A stretch of DNA of 29,905 bases from Bacteroidota bacterium (GTDB taxonomy: Bacteria > Bacteroidota > Bacteroidia > B-17B0 > B-17BO), in contig JANXRU010000160.1 in the NCBI GenBank assembly GCA_025356715.1, positions 1 through 29,905 of the forward strand, given 5' to 3'. The position numbers and the translations under genes were made by a program. Every line of letters starts with the position of its first letter. The stretch's first letter is position 1. Below the pieces are notes generated by a model, which was given only the letters and a program-made list of their open reading frames with translations, had not been told where the DNA came from and did not search any database. Shown here one piece after another: positions 16,020 to 24,186 of the stretch.

Positions 16020-16730
16020 CTATTTTTTATTCACTACTTGCTCCATTTCTCTATCTGCTTTATGGTAATCTTCGGGTATTCCAATATCAATGAAATAACC
16101 GGCTGCAATATACCCTGTAACTTTTATTTGAGAAATATTCGGCTCTAAAAAGTCTTTTTCGTAAGAAAAATTTTGAGGAAGATGTTCTGTTTTATTCAGA
16201 AAAACGTTCTTATTTAACAACAAGACACCAGTATTTATTAGGCCTGTTTCGCAATATTTTTTTTCATTAAACTCAAGAACATTGTTATCGTTATCGAGTG
16301 TAACAGACCCATATCTATCAAAATTTTGCATAGGTGTTAGTGCAATGCAACAATCTGAATTTGAGTTCTGATAAAATTGAACAAAGTCTTTGATATTAAG
16401 ATTAAAAAAGGTATCGCCATTAACAATAATTACATCTGTTTCGTTTGTTTTATTTAAACAAAATTTTATGGCTCCACCTGTTCCAAGTGGTTCTGTTTCT
16501 ATTACACAATCATAGTTTAGATTAGGAAACTCTTCTTTCAAAAAATCTTCTACTAGATTGTGTAAATAGCCTAACGAAAAAATAAAATTGGTAATGCCTT
16601 GTTGCTGCAAGTAAGTAATTAGCCAAAATAAAAATGGTTTACCAGAAATGGGTGCAAGTGGTTTTGGAACTTCTTTTACTACTGTTTGTAGTCTAGTGCC
16701 AAAACCGCCTGCTAGGATGATTGCTTGCAT
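16020..16730 (-). CDS. Sugar-1-phosphate nucleotidyltransferase, HddC/RmlA-like
   Basis: A 236-residue nucleotidyltransferase that activates a sugar-1-phosphate with an NTP. The N-terminal signature is AIILAGGFGTRLQTVVKEVP-KPLAPISGKPF, which is the GG.GTRL...PKP nucleotide-binding loop. GTGGAIKFCL and VNGDTFFNL (the metal-binding D) follow, with a C-terminal YFIDIGIPEDYHKA. Its short length and the 'G(Y)FIDIGIPEDY' ending resemble D-glycero-D-manno-heptose-1-phosphate guanylyltransferases (HddC) more than full RmlA. Substrate assignment is inference: GDP-heptose is possible, but no heptose kinase or isomerase gene is in the window. It lies upstream of gmd on the same strand, just below the 21-bp repeat cassette. 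Confidence 0.85.
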   Translation of the reverse strand: MQAIILAGGFGTRLQTVVKEVPKPLAPISGKPFLFWLITYLQQQGITNFIFSLGYLHNLVEDFLKEEFPNLNYDCVIETEPLGTGGAIKFCLNKTNETDVIIVNGDTFFNLNIKDFVQFYQNSNSDCCIALTPMQNFDRYGSVTLDNDNNVLEFNEKKYCETGLINTGVLLLNKNVFLNKTEHLPQNFSYEKDFLEPNISQIKVTGYIAAGYFIDIGIPEDYHKADREMEQVVNKK

Positions 16731-16744
16731 TGATTTTTATTTAA

Positions 16745-16780
16745 CCTCACCCCCAACCCCTCTCCTAAAGGCGAGGGGAG
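16745..16780. repeat. GC-rich hairpin repeat, left flank of the cassette
   Basis: Begins CCTCACCCCC and contains arms CCCCTCTCC and GGCGAGGGG around a TAAA loop, with one mismatch. It belongs to a 'CCTCACCCCCAACCCCTCTCC' type dispersed repeat (recalled, here one base over the quoted limit removed). A diverged copy in the same orientation lies at 17851-17887. Confidence 0.75.
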
Positions 16781-17011
16781 TTTGGAATGTTGCGGTAGTA
16801 GTTTGAAAACTCCCTATTGCTATTTGGAATTTTTATGTTATTACTCGGGAAGTTACGATGTCTATTTGAAAATTGCCGACATCAATTTGAAAACTACCGA
16901 TACCTATTTGGACATTACCGATACTTGTTTTGAAACTGCCGATATCTATTTGAAAAGTACGGACGCCTGTTTGGAAATTTCGGATGCTTGCTGGGAAATT
17001 GCCGATACGTG
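16781..17011. repeat. Eleven 21-bp tandem repeats
   Basis: The array is exactly 11 x 21 bp, with units starting at 16781, 16802, 16823, 16844, 16865, 16886, 16907, 16928, 16949, 16970 and 16991. Most units begin TTTGRAA and carry CCGATA about 12 bases in; the units at 16823 and 16844 are the most degraded. There are no spacers. It is open in one plus frame (7-residue periodicity D-x-Y/C-L-K/E-x-x) and in one minus frame (I-G-N/S-F-Q-x-x). The minus frame is in phase with the adjacent gene beyond its stop. The plus frame has no ATG, so I do not call it coding. Confidence 0.9.
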
Positions 17012-17021
17012 TTTCTGAAAA

Positions 17022-17753
17022 TTATTTTAGGTCTATAATTTTTAGTTTTGACAATTGCTTGTATTGTGGGCTTGAAATACCATACAAGGATTTTGCATAG
17101 TCTTTTATTGCCTGAAATGTATCGAATAGACCAGTTTTTGGTGCATATAATTTTTTGTCTCTTGTAATTTTTGCTTTATTCATTGCAATGAATGACTTTG
17201 ATTCATTGTCGTTTAGCGTTGATAGGGTTGTTATTAAAGTTGCTATAGTTGCCGTTTTTAGTTCTGTTTCGTTTGGTGCATAAGAACTTTCGGCAATGAG
17301 TGCTTTATTTAACCCTTTTAGATGTTCTACAATATTTGTGAATGATAATTGTGCTACTGAATGTGAATTATCTTGTTCTTTACCTGCTGCATCGGCTGTT
17401 TTTTGAGGAGCATTGCCTGCACGTTCGCCGTGAATTTTTCTACAGAATCCTTCTACATCGGCAATTGAAGCTTCTGAGGCATCGGTTGATTTTATAGCAT
17501 TTTCTAATTTAGTAGCTAATTTGTTAATTGGTTTAAAAGCGGTTTTTCTAAGATTTTTGTCGGTGGCGTTTGTTTGTTTTTTATCGCCATAATCTGTTTG
17601 TGAAGCATCTGAATCTGCTAATTGGATCTTTAGATTTGCAACTTTTAGTGCTGTTTTTGAGGGGTTGTAATCTGTACCCCAACTTTCGCAAATTTTAATA
17701 GCTTCATTGAAATAAGCTATGTTTTTTGCATGTCCTGTTTCTGAGCTTGCCAT
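17022..17753 (-). CDS. Hypothetical repeat-associated protein of unknown function
   Basis: This 243-residue soluble, Ala/Lys/Thr-rich, mostly helical protein has no signal peptide or membrane segment. It opens MASSETGHAKNIAYFNEAI and includes TDYNPSKTALKVANL, a central FKPINKLATKLENAIKST, a basic FCRKIHGERAG, SFTNIVEHLKGLNKAL, YAPNETELKTATIATL, and a C-terminal LYGISSPQYKQLSKLKI. I recall close relatives of this layout (GHAKN..., YNPSK, F.P.NKLATKI, RKI.GKRA, SPQ.KQ) as uncharacterised, sometimes multicopy Bacteroidota proteins; I know no function. Two half-similar helical units suggest a duplicated four-helix arrangement. The gene ends 10 bp from the 21-bp array and is enclosed by flanking hairpin repeats. 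It does not resemble its polysaccharide neighbours. Confidence 0.8.
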   Translation of the reverse strand: MASSETGHAKNIAYFNEAIKICESWGTDYNPSKTALKVANLKIQLADSDASQTDYGDKKQTNATDKNLRKTAFKPINKLATKLENAIKSTDASEASIADVEGFCRKIHGERAGNAPQKTADAAGKEQDNSHSVAQLSFTNIVEHLKGLNKALIAESSYAPNETELKTATIATLITTLSTLNDNESKSFIAMNKAKITRDKKLYAPKTGLFDTFQAIKDYAKSLYGISSPQYKQLSKLKIIDLK

Positions 17754-17850
17754 AACTAGTGTTTATTTTAGGATTATTAAAGTTCGAAAGTAAATATTTT
17801 TTTAATTTTAAAAATTTTTTAGGATGAAAAATTTGAAAAAAATATTGAAG

Positions 17851-17887
17851 CCTCATCCCCTAACCTTCTCTATACAGGGATAGAGGG
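17851..17887. repeat. GC-rich hairpin repeat, right flank of the cassette
   Basis: A diverged copy of the 16745 repeat in the same orientation: it begins CCTCATCCCC and agrees at 16 of the first 20 positions. Its hairpin is CTCTAT-acaggg-ATAGAG. It ends 9 bp before the stop codon of the next leftward gene. Confidence 0.6.
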
Positions 17888-17895
17888 ATTGATGG

Positions 17896-19155
17896 TTATG
17901 GCATTGCAAGATCTTCTTTTGTTTTACCAAAAATTATGATAACACAAGGTACTATTAATAATGGGAATGATACACTTCGATATCTAATAATCGCTCCATC
18001 GAAACACACGGTGTAACCAATAAATAATAGTAAAAAAAAGCTAATTAAGAAGCAAGTTAAAATTATTGGTGACTGTGTTATACTATTTTTTTTATAGATA
18101 AATGATATAATTGCGACTATGAGTATTATAAGAAAAAAATAGTTTTCTAGCATTGCAAAGAACTCCCCTTTTGATTTTATATTATTTGGGAATGGGCGAA
18201 ACAATGATGATTGCATTGCAAAAGGAAAATATGATACTACACTTTTTGTATTTGTTTCAAGATTTGGCGTTTGAAATTTAGTGTTCCCTTCGAGGGTTAA
18301 AAATTCATTATGCTTTTCTACTATTGACTTACAAATACCTTTCGTAATTGAAAATGAACTTGAAAAAGTTAAAACCAATAAACAAAATAAAGTCATTAAT
18401 GCATAACAAATTTTTGCATTGAGTTTAGTTTTTTCTACAACATACCAAGCAATAAAAGCAGGCATTATGGCAAGTAAATAATAATTTCTTAATAGAAAAA
18501 TTAATGCAAAGCAGAGGATTAAAATAAATAATCTTACAGCATTAAATTTATCTTTTAGTGCTTTGTGAAAAATAAAAATACTGATTGCTGTTGCAGAGAA
18601 AATAACTCCATCTTTATGAATACCACTGCACCAAAATAAAAAGCTTGGCGTAAAAAAAACTGTTGCTATTAAAACCCATTTATTAATGATAAAATTATCT
18701 TTAAATAGTCTATAAAAAGCAACACCCCCAAACATAAAAAAGGCATTGAAGAAGAGAAGGTTTATATAATAATTTTTGCCACTAAAGAGATTAAGAACAG
18801 CTAACAGCTTTACAAAAAAGGTTGTTTTTAGATCATTCCAAAAAGAGTTGGTACAAGAAAATAAATTTCCAGATTGTGAATAATGGTTTGCAAACAAATC
18901 AGCTGCAAACGCTTTGGGATTACTTAAGAGCCAATCTGTTTCTATTTTGCTATCCATAAAGTATGACCAAGTATCGGCATTGGTTATTTGAGAAGGTAGA
19001 GAGAAATAGTAGCTGTAAAAAAAACCAACTAAATACTTAATAGAAAATATACTTAATAATGTGAATGTTCCTAAATCTGAGTTTTTAAAAAAACTAAGTT
19101 TAGTGAACATTAAATAAATTAGAAAGAAATATGCTGTAAATAGTATGTAAAACAA
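17896..19155 (-). CDS. Polytopic membrane protein, EpsG/polymerase-like
   Basis: This 419-residue protein has about ten to twelve membrane segments distributed through its length, starting at residue 1 (FYILFTAYFFLIYLMF). The larger extramembrane loops are at about 60-115 (TNADTWSYFMDSK, NHYSQSGNLFSCTN) and 280-330. The motif FWCSGIHKDGVIFSATAI, a short loop with HKDG between helices, is typical of Bacteroidota membrane proteins in polysaccharide loci that resemble EpsG/Wzy polymerases or lipid-linked-sugar glycosyltransferases. Activity is not assigned. It lies between a GT4 gene 86 bp upstream and the repeat cassette, and is probably the last gene of the main transcript before the cassette. 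Confidence 0.7.
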   Translation of the reverse strand: MFYILFTAYFFLIYLMFTKLSFFKNSDLGTFTLLSIFSIKYLVGFFYSYYFSLPSQITNADTWSYFMDSKIETDWLLSNPKAFAADLFANHYSQSGNLFSCTNSFWNDLKTTFFVKLLAVLNLFSGKNYYINLLFFNAFFMFGGVAFYRLFKDNFIINKWVLIATVFFTPSFLFWCSGIHKDGVIFSATAISIFIFHKALKDKFNAVRLFILILCFALIFLLRNYYLLAIMPAFIAWYVVEKTKLNAKICYALMTLFCLLVLTFSSSFSITKGICKSIVEKHNEFLTLEGNTKFQTPNLETNTKSVVSYFPFAMQSSLFRPFPNNIKSKGEFFAMLENYFFLIILIVAIISFIYKKNSITQSPIILTCFLISFFLLLFIGYTVCFDGAIIRYRSVSFPLLIVPCVIIIFGKTKEDLAMP

Positions 19156-19241
19156 GATTTGTTTTTGAGTGTGGGATTTTTGACTGATGAGATTGCTTTA
19201 GGAACTAACCTTCGCAAAAACTTATGTTTGCCACACAGACT

Positions 19242-20348
19242 TTAGATGTAACTGGTAAATACTTTTTTTGTTTTTTGATAAACAAAATCAAAAGAGAAAT
19301 TATGCTTTAAATATTCATATCCAGCCTCACCCATTTTTTTTCTTAATGTTGAATTAGCTGCCAAAGCAGAAATCTTTTCTTTTAGCATTTTAGCGTTTTT
19401 AGGAGCTACTAAAAATCCGGTTTCTCCATTTATCATTGCTTCAGAGTTTCCACAAACATCTGTTGCAATGATGGGCAATTTATTATTCATTGCTTCTAAA
19501 ATAGAAATTGGAAATCCTTCCCAATTTGTAATTAAAACAAAAATATCACTATCTGCAAGGTAATTTTCTACATTAGTGGTGAAGCCGACAAACTCAACCT
19601 TGTTTAAAATATCTAGTTCTTTTGCCTTCTGTTTATTTTGTTCCATTAAAGGGCCATCCCCTAGCAGATAAACAATAATATTGTCAATATTTTGTATTGC
19701 TTTAAAGAGCGTTAAATGATCTTTTTGAAAATCGTGACGAGCAGTAAAAACAATTTTTACTTTTTGTGTTTCTTCTAATATTTCTGTTTTTGTAGCGAGT
19801 TGGTTCTTAATAATTACTCCATTGTGTATAAGGGTAGTTTTATTAGGAACAACCACTTTGCTTTTAATACCTAAATCAAAATCATATTGAGAAACTGTTA
19901 TCCAAGCAGTACAAAAAGGTTTTAATAATTTTTCAATGTTTCTAAAAAAAAATTGCTTTTTAGGTGAAACTCCATCTGTAAAACTCCAACCGTGAACTGT
20001 AAAAACACAGGGTGTTTTGTTAAAGAAACAAGCTATTCTACCTACAATTCCAACTTTAGAAGAATTTAGGGAAACAATGTTAGGTTTATTTTTTTTGAGG
20101 TATTTATAAATTTTAAAAATGCTAATTATATCAAACCATAAATTGATTTGCATTTTTAAACTATCAATATGAACTACTTCAATTTGTTCCTCAATAAGTT
20201 TGTTTGTTAAATACCCTTTTGTTCCAGCAATAACCGATACATCAAATCCATCTTGCTTAAATCGTTTCGCTAATTCAAGAACATATATCTGAGCTCCACC
20301 AATGTTATCACCTTTGGTGATGATAAATAGAATTTTATTTTGAGACAT
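19242..20348 (-). CDS. Glycosyltransferase family 4
   Basis: A GT-B, retaining glycosyltransferase of 368 residues that adds a sugar to the growing lipid-linked unit at the cytoplasmic face. The N-terminal domain opens with ILFIITKGDNIGGAQIYVLE, in which GGA is the acceptor-side glycine loop. The C-terminal domain has KIVFTARHDFQKDH, LGDGPL and the donor-binding EX7E motif E277-GFPISIL-E285, followed by LPIIATDVCGNSE. The donor and acceptor are unknown. It starts 5 bp after the stop of the next GT4 gene, so they are co-transcribed. Confidence 0.93.
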   Translation of the reverse strand: MSQNKILFIITKGDNIGGAQIYVLELAKRFKQDGFDVSVIAGTKGYLTNKLIEEQIEVVHIDSLKMQINLWFDIISIFKIYKYLKKNKPNIVSLNSSKVGIVGRIACFFNKTPCVFTVHGWSFTDGVSPKKQFFFRNIEKLLKPFCTAWITVSQYDFDLGIKSKVVVPNKTTLIHNGVIIKNQLATKTEILEETQKVKIVFTARHDFQKDHLTLFKAIQNIDNIIVYLLGDGPLMEQNKQKAKELDILNKVEFVGFTTNVENYLADSDIFVLITNWEGFPISILEAMNNKLPIIATDVCGNSEAMINGETGFLVAPKNAKMLKEKISALAANSTLRKKMGEAGYEYLKHNFSFDFVYQKTKKVFTSYI

Positions 20349-20353
20349 CTTTT

Positions 20354-21427
20354 CTAATTCAAGTCGTTAATCATTTCAACAAACGATTGTATATAATTTT
20401 TTCTTTCCCTAAAATATAAATAACATTCTTTCGAAATATTGTCATAAATATTTGAATTATTTATGATATCATTTAGTTCTATACAAAGAGTTAAATAATC
20501 TTTTTCATTTGCATTGTTTTTTATTAAAATCCCATTTTTTAGATGCTGTATGTAATTTTTTATTTCACCAACAGGTGTACTGATAGGAATAACGCCATTT
20601 ATCATAGCATCAACAACGCTCATTGCCATACCTTCATTTTTGCTAAACTGAATATAAAAATGATACTGCTGGTAAATAGCAGATGTTTCAGAAGCATTGA
20701 AAATACCTTTAAACAATACTTTATCATTTAAGCTATTCTTTTCGATTTTTTCTTTTAATTTTTTAATGTATTTATTATCGCCATCACCATAAATGTGCAA
20801 CCGAAATGATTTATTATTTTGCATAAATATTGCAAAAAAGTCTATTACGGCTTCTAAGTTTTTAACTTCGTTTAGTCTTCCAGCATATAAAAAACGAATT
20901 TCTTTAAGATTATGAAGATTAATTTTATGCTGTTCTTTACCAAAAAAAATATATGGGATAATAAAATAATTGTTGTGGTTTGAGTTCCTCTGTTTAATAA
21001 TTTTCAATGTATTTAAACTATCACAAGCTATAGCATCTGCTTTTCCTAATAGCATTTTGTTAAAAAAAGCATCTGCCAGGTGGAAATAGGTTTCATTATG
21101 AACGAATGCAACTAGCTTAACTTTTCTATTTATGAATATTTTATAAATAAGAGCAACAATTGCACTTTTCCAAAGAGATGAGATAATGATAGAAGGATTT
21201 TCCTCCTTTAATTTTTTTAAGCTTGGAAAAATTGATACTACAAGAAATTTATACTTTAAAAAAATAAAATACTTTACACTATTTGGCTCATAAAATTTAT
21301 TGGCATTGGTTAATGTCATTACCCTGTAATCAAAAAAATTATTGAGTTCATTAATTGATAGGTTAATTCCTTTCTCAACTCCCCCAAGCTGCAATGAAGA
21401 TATTAGATGAATAACTTTAATTTTCAC
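20354..21427 (-). CDS. Glycosyltransferase family 4, variant EX7D motif
   Basis: A 357-residue GT-B enzyme. The N-terminal loop is VIHLISSLQLGGVEKGI. The C-terminal domain has RFLYAGRLNEVKNLEAVIDF and IYGDGD. The site normally reading EX7E is E265-GMAMSVV-D273, so the second acid is Asp rather than Glu. Asp might still support donor binding or might mark an altered or weak enzyme. It overlaps the polymerase gene upstream by 11 bp and is followed 5 bp later by the other GT4, so it belongs to the same operon. The sugar specificity cannot be told. Confidence 0.9.
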   Translation of the reverse strand: MKIKVIHLISSLQLGGVEKGINLSINELNNFFDYRVMTLTNANKFYEPNSVKYFIFLKYKFLVVSIFPSLKKLKEENPSIIISSLWKSAIVALIYKIFINRKVKLVAFVHNETYFHLADAFFNKMLLGKADAIACDSLNTLKIIKQRNSNHNNYFIIPYIFFGKEQHKINLHNLKEIRFLYAGRLNEVKNLEAVIDFFAIFMQNNKSFRLHIYGDGDNKYIKKLKEKIEKNSLNDKVLFKGIFNASETSAIYQQYHFYIQFSKNEGMAMSVVDAMINGVIPISTPVGEIKNYIQHLKNGILIKNNANEKDYLTLCIELNDIINNSNIYDNISKECYLYFRERKNYIQSFVEMINDLN

Positions 21428-22685
21428 TCACTACATTTTTGAACGAATAATAATAGAACAATATAAAACAGCACAAAAACCAAAACCAAGGATACCAATA
21501 ATTTGAGATAGAGTTATAGTGAATTATGCCACAGAGGAATGAAATAATAAGAAAAAATTTAATATTATGTTTTATGGTCATCAATTTAATGAATAACGAT
21601 AATAAAAAGGAGCCAAAACACATCAATCCAACTATTCCAATTTCAAAGGTTATAGTTTGATAAAGTGATAAAAAACTAAAGCTATCATCGTGTCCTAAAA
21701 TTCTAAATCCACTTGGTCCTACACCAAAGAGAATATTAATTAGAGGTAATTTAGGAAATGTCTGCCAAAAAAAGTTTGACCTAAATGCCCTGTCTTCAAA
21801 TGAGAAGGAATCAAATTTTTCTTCAATAGTAATTTGAACTATTTCGGTAAGTGGTATGAATAGGTTAATTATTTGCCAAACAAATAAGAGCAATATTATT
21901 GTAACTAATATTTTTTTATGATGGTTTCTTATAAATTCAATTGTGGGTTTGTAACCTAATGTAAGAGATATTATAATACACGCAGGTATAAGTAAAAAAG
22001 AAGCCACACTAAAAGACGTTAATATTGAAAGGACAATACATAACATTGAAATATTTTTATAAAATATTCCTTTTATAAAGAAGCCGCTTTTATATAAATA
22101 ATATGCACATAAAGGGGCGAAAATTTCTATCATAAATCCGTAATGTCCAGACTCTTCAGCAAATCCTCTTGAACGAATTAAAAAGCCAACAATAAAAGGG
22201 TCATATTCTTTAACTGATACTCTTGGAATTAAATCTGAAACCGTAATTCCACAAAAATTAGTTAAGGTAAATTCAACTAGTGAGAAAACTGAACTTGTTA
22301 ATACGGAAATGAATATCCACTTTAGTGTTAATCTAAAAAGTTGTTGTGGTGTTTTATTGTTTAGAAAAAAGAAAAGTGGAGTTAAAAGAAAAAAAATGAA
22401 TGAACTGAAATATGCCAATGTATGATTAAGAGAAAAACTATAGGGAATGCCATTTATAGCATAGGACAATAAAACAAAAAAGAGAAATAGGATAATTATT
22501 TTAGTTTCGTAACAAAAAAAATTCAAAGATATTTTTTTTGTTTGAACAATACTTAACAAACAAAATATAAACAACGCAATACCTGAAATTATTGGCAAGT
22601 TAATCGTGCCACTGATTGCAAAAGCAGACGTAAATGGGATTGCTAAAATGAATAAAATGAATATGTTTTTTTCTACTGTGTTCAT
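21417..22685 (-). CDS. wzy: O-antigen polymerase / ligase-like membrane protein (Wzy/WaaL type)
   Basis: This 422-residue protein has about eleven membrane helices. The long periplasmic loop toward the C-terminal half (about 270-330) contains RAFRSNFFWQTFPKLPLINI and LFGVGPSGFRILG. The 'R...W..........FGVG' pattern is the Wzy_C / O-antigen ligase signature. It would polymerize flipped repeat units in the periplasm, or ligate polymer to a lipid core; the context with a flippase and Wzz-like protein favours polymerase. It starts directly after the GT2 stop with no gap and overlaps the next GT4 by 11 bp. Confidence 0.82.
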   Translation of the reverse strand: MNTVEKNIFILFILAIPFTSAFAISGTINLPIISGIALFIFCLLSIVQTKKISLNFFCYETKIIILFLFFVLLSYAINGIPYSFSLNHTLAYFSSFIFFLLTPLFFFLNNKTPQQLFRLTLKWIFISVLTSSVFSLVEFTLTNFCGITVSDLIPRVSVKEYDPFIVGFLIRSRGFAEESGHYGFMIEIFAPLCAYYLYKSGFFIKGIFYKNISMLCIVLSILTSFSVASFLLIPACIIISLTLGYKPTIEFIRNHHKKILVTIILLLFVWQIINLFIPLTEIVQITIEEKFDSFSFEDRAFRSNFFWQTFPKLPLINILFGVGPSGFRILGHDDSFSFLSLYQTITFEIGIVGLMCFGSFLLSLFIKLMTIKHNIKFFLIISFLCGIIHYNSISNYWYPWFWFLCCFILFYYYSFKNVVSEN

Positions 22686-23450
22686 TTAATTTATCAACTT
22701 ATATGCAATCCAGTTTTTATAATACAAAAACATTCGTTTAATAAAACTCATTTTATATAATCCCCAATTTTCTAAAATCTGCAACCTTTCAGAATTAATT
22801 TTTCCACTACTTGTTATGCTATTAGGGTGTTCTCGAAATACTGTTGAAAATATTGGCAAATGACAATAATTTTCTTGTGATTTATCAATAGTATTAAGGA
22901 TATACTCAAAATCCGAAGCATATTTAAATTGCAGATTATATTTTAAATTTTGTTTTTTAATAAAATGCATAGAAATAAAAAAACTTGGATGTGGAATAAA
23001 TGTGCAATGTTCGGAACATAGCAACTGTTGTAAGGTGTATTTTTTTAATTTAATCTCTCTATACACATCTTCTTTTTTTCGCAAAATATTACAATAAAAA
23101 AAGTCATATTTTGCCTTAGCAATTTTGTTATTAATCTGTTCAATAATTTGGCTGCCATTGAGATAATCATCTGAATTGAGTATCAAAATATAATCTCCAG
23201 TAGCCTTTGCAATTCCTTTATTAATTGCATCATACATCCCAGAGTCTCTTTCAGAAATATAGTAGTAAAGTTTATCCCTATATTTTTCTATAATTTCAAC
23301 TGATTTATCTGTAGATGCCCCATCAATTATTATATACTCAATGTTTTGATAAGATTGACTTAATACACTATTAATTGTTTCTTCAATGAATTGCTCGCCA
23401 TTGTAGACAACGGTTATGATTGAAAATTTTAAACTTGCTTTTCCGTTCAT
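22686..23450 (-). CDS. Glycosyltransferase family 2 (GT-A)
   Basis: A 254-residue GT-A enzyme. It opens FSIITVVYNGEQFIEETINS, with IIIDGASTDKS (nucleotide-binding D43), SERDSGMYDAINKGI and the metal-binding LNSDDY (D94/D95). HPSFFISMHF and SDFEYIL further on provide the acceptor/catalytic side. Its closest look-alike in the window is the partial GT2 at the right edge, which shares the G(M/I)YDA(I/M)NKGI segment. That arrangement is seen in WcaA/WcaE-type colanic acid transferases. It is 26 bp downstream of the acyltransferase and abuts the polymerase gene. Confidence 0.93.
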   Translation of the reverse strand: MNGKASLKFSIITVVYNGEQFIEETINSVLSQSYQNIEYIIIDGASTDKSVEIIEKYRDKLYYYISERDSGMYDAINKGIAKATGDYILILNSDDYLNGSQIIEQINNKIAKAKYDFFYCNILRKKEDVYREIKLKKYTLQQLLCSEHCTFIPHPSFFISMHFIKKQNLKYNLQFKYASDFEYILNTIDKSQENYCHLPIFSTVFREHPNSITSSGKINSERLQILENWGLYKMSFIKRMFLYYKNWIAYKLIN

Positions 23451-23476
23451 TTTTACTTTAAAGAATAAATATGTTA

Positions 23477-24118
23477 TTAATCCTTTTCAACAAAATTGCT
23501 GTTTATTTTACGTACAAATTTTATAGGGTTTCCTGCCCAAATTTCATCATCTGGAATTGATTTAGACACCACACTTCCTGCACCAATAATTGATCTATTC
23601 CCTATTTTTACACCTTTTAAAATAATACAATTTGCCCCTACAAAAACATCATCGCCAATAAATATTGGTGATTTTTTAATTAAAGAGGAGTTTAAATTTT
23701 TTCGCCTTTCCAGATAATCCAGCTCGTGAAAATCAGTGTCCCATATAAAACAATTTCCACCAAAGTTGCAATATGAACCTATGTTTATTTCATATGCACA
23801 GTAAATAGATACATTACTGAAGCCAGAATTACTGCCAATTGAAAGTCTTCCCTTATCCAAAACACAAATTGTAGATTTTTTGTTTAGTCCTACGTAATTA
23901 TCAATTATTCTATTCCTAAATATTACATTATCTGCAATCGTTAAGTAGCTTGTAGGTTTTACTCGAATACTGACGAATCCATATAATTTAATCCCTTTTC
24001 CGAGTTTGGCATTTTTGTTCATTAACTTTATTGTCAAAATAAAGAATGAAGTTGAAAGAATTGATATCCCTTCTTTAAAGAGCCTATAAAAAAATTTAAT
24101 TATTTGAAATAAAGTCAT
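23477..24118 (-). CDS. Hexapeptide-repeat acyltransferase (LbH, WcaF/Cap-type)
   Basis: A 213-residue left-handed beta-helix acyltransferase, probably O-acetylating a sugar of the repeat unit with acetyl-CoA. N-terminal hydrophobic residues (about 1-32) are followed by irregular hexapeptide turns from about 60. The acceptor-activating His lies in WDTDFHELDY, and the C-terminal coils IFIGDDVFVGANCIILKGVK, IGNRSIIGAGSVVS and IPDDEIWAGNPIKFVRKI are the standard xenobiotic/maltose-type ending. It lies between the flippase gene (68 bp upstream) and GT2 in one leftward operon. The acyl group and the acceptor are inferred. Confidence 0.9.
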   Translation of the reverse strand: MTLFQIIKFFYRLFKEGISILSTSFFILTIKLMNKNAKLGKGIKLYGFVSIRVKPTSYLTIADNVIFRNRIIDNYVGLNKKSTICVLDKGRLSIGSNSGFSNVSIYCAYEINIGSYCNFGGNCFIWDTDFHELDYLERRKNLNSSLIKKSPIFIGDDVFVGANCIILKGVKIGNRSIIGAGSVVSKSIPDDEIWAGNPIKFVRKINSNFVEKD

Positions 24119-24186
24119 AAAATAAATAGTTTTTTACTACCAACACTCTAAATTAGTTTAAATTTCTTTACCACTATAACTGTTTT

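Noticed and set aside
16782..17018. A plus-strand 78-codon frame through the 21-bp array.
   Set aside because: It begins at a TTG inside the first repeat unit, has no in-frame ATG and no promoter or ribosome-binding signal. Its openness follows from the 21-bp period. Treated as a repeat, not a gene.
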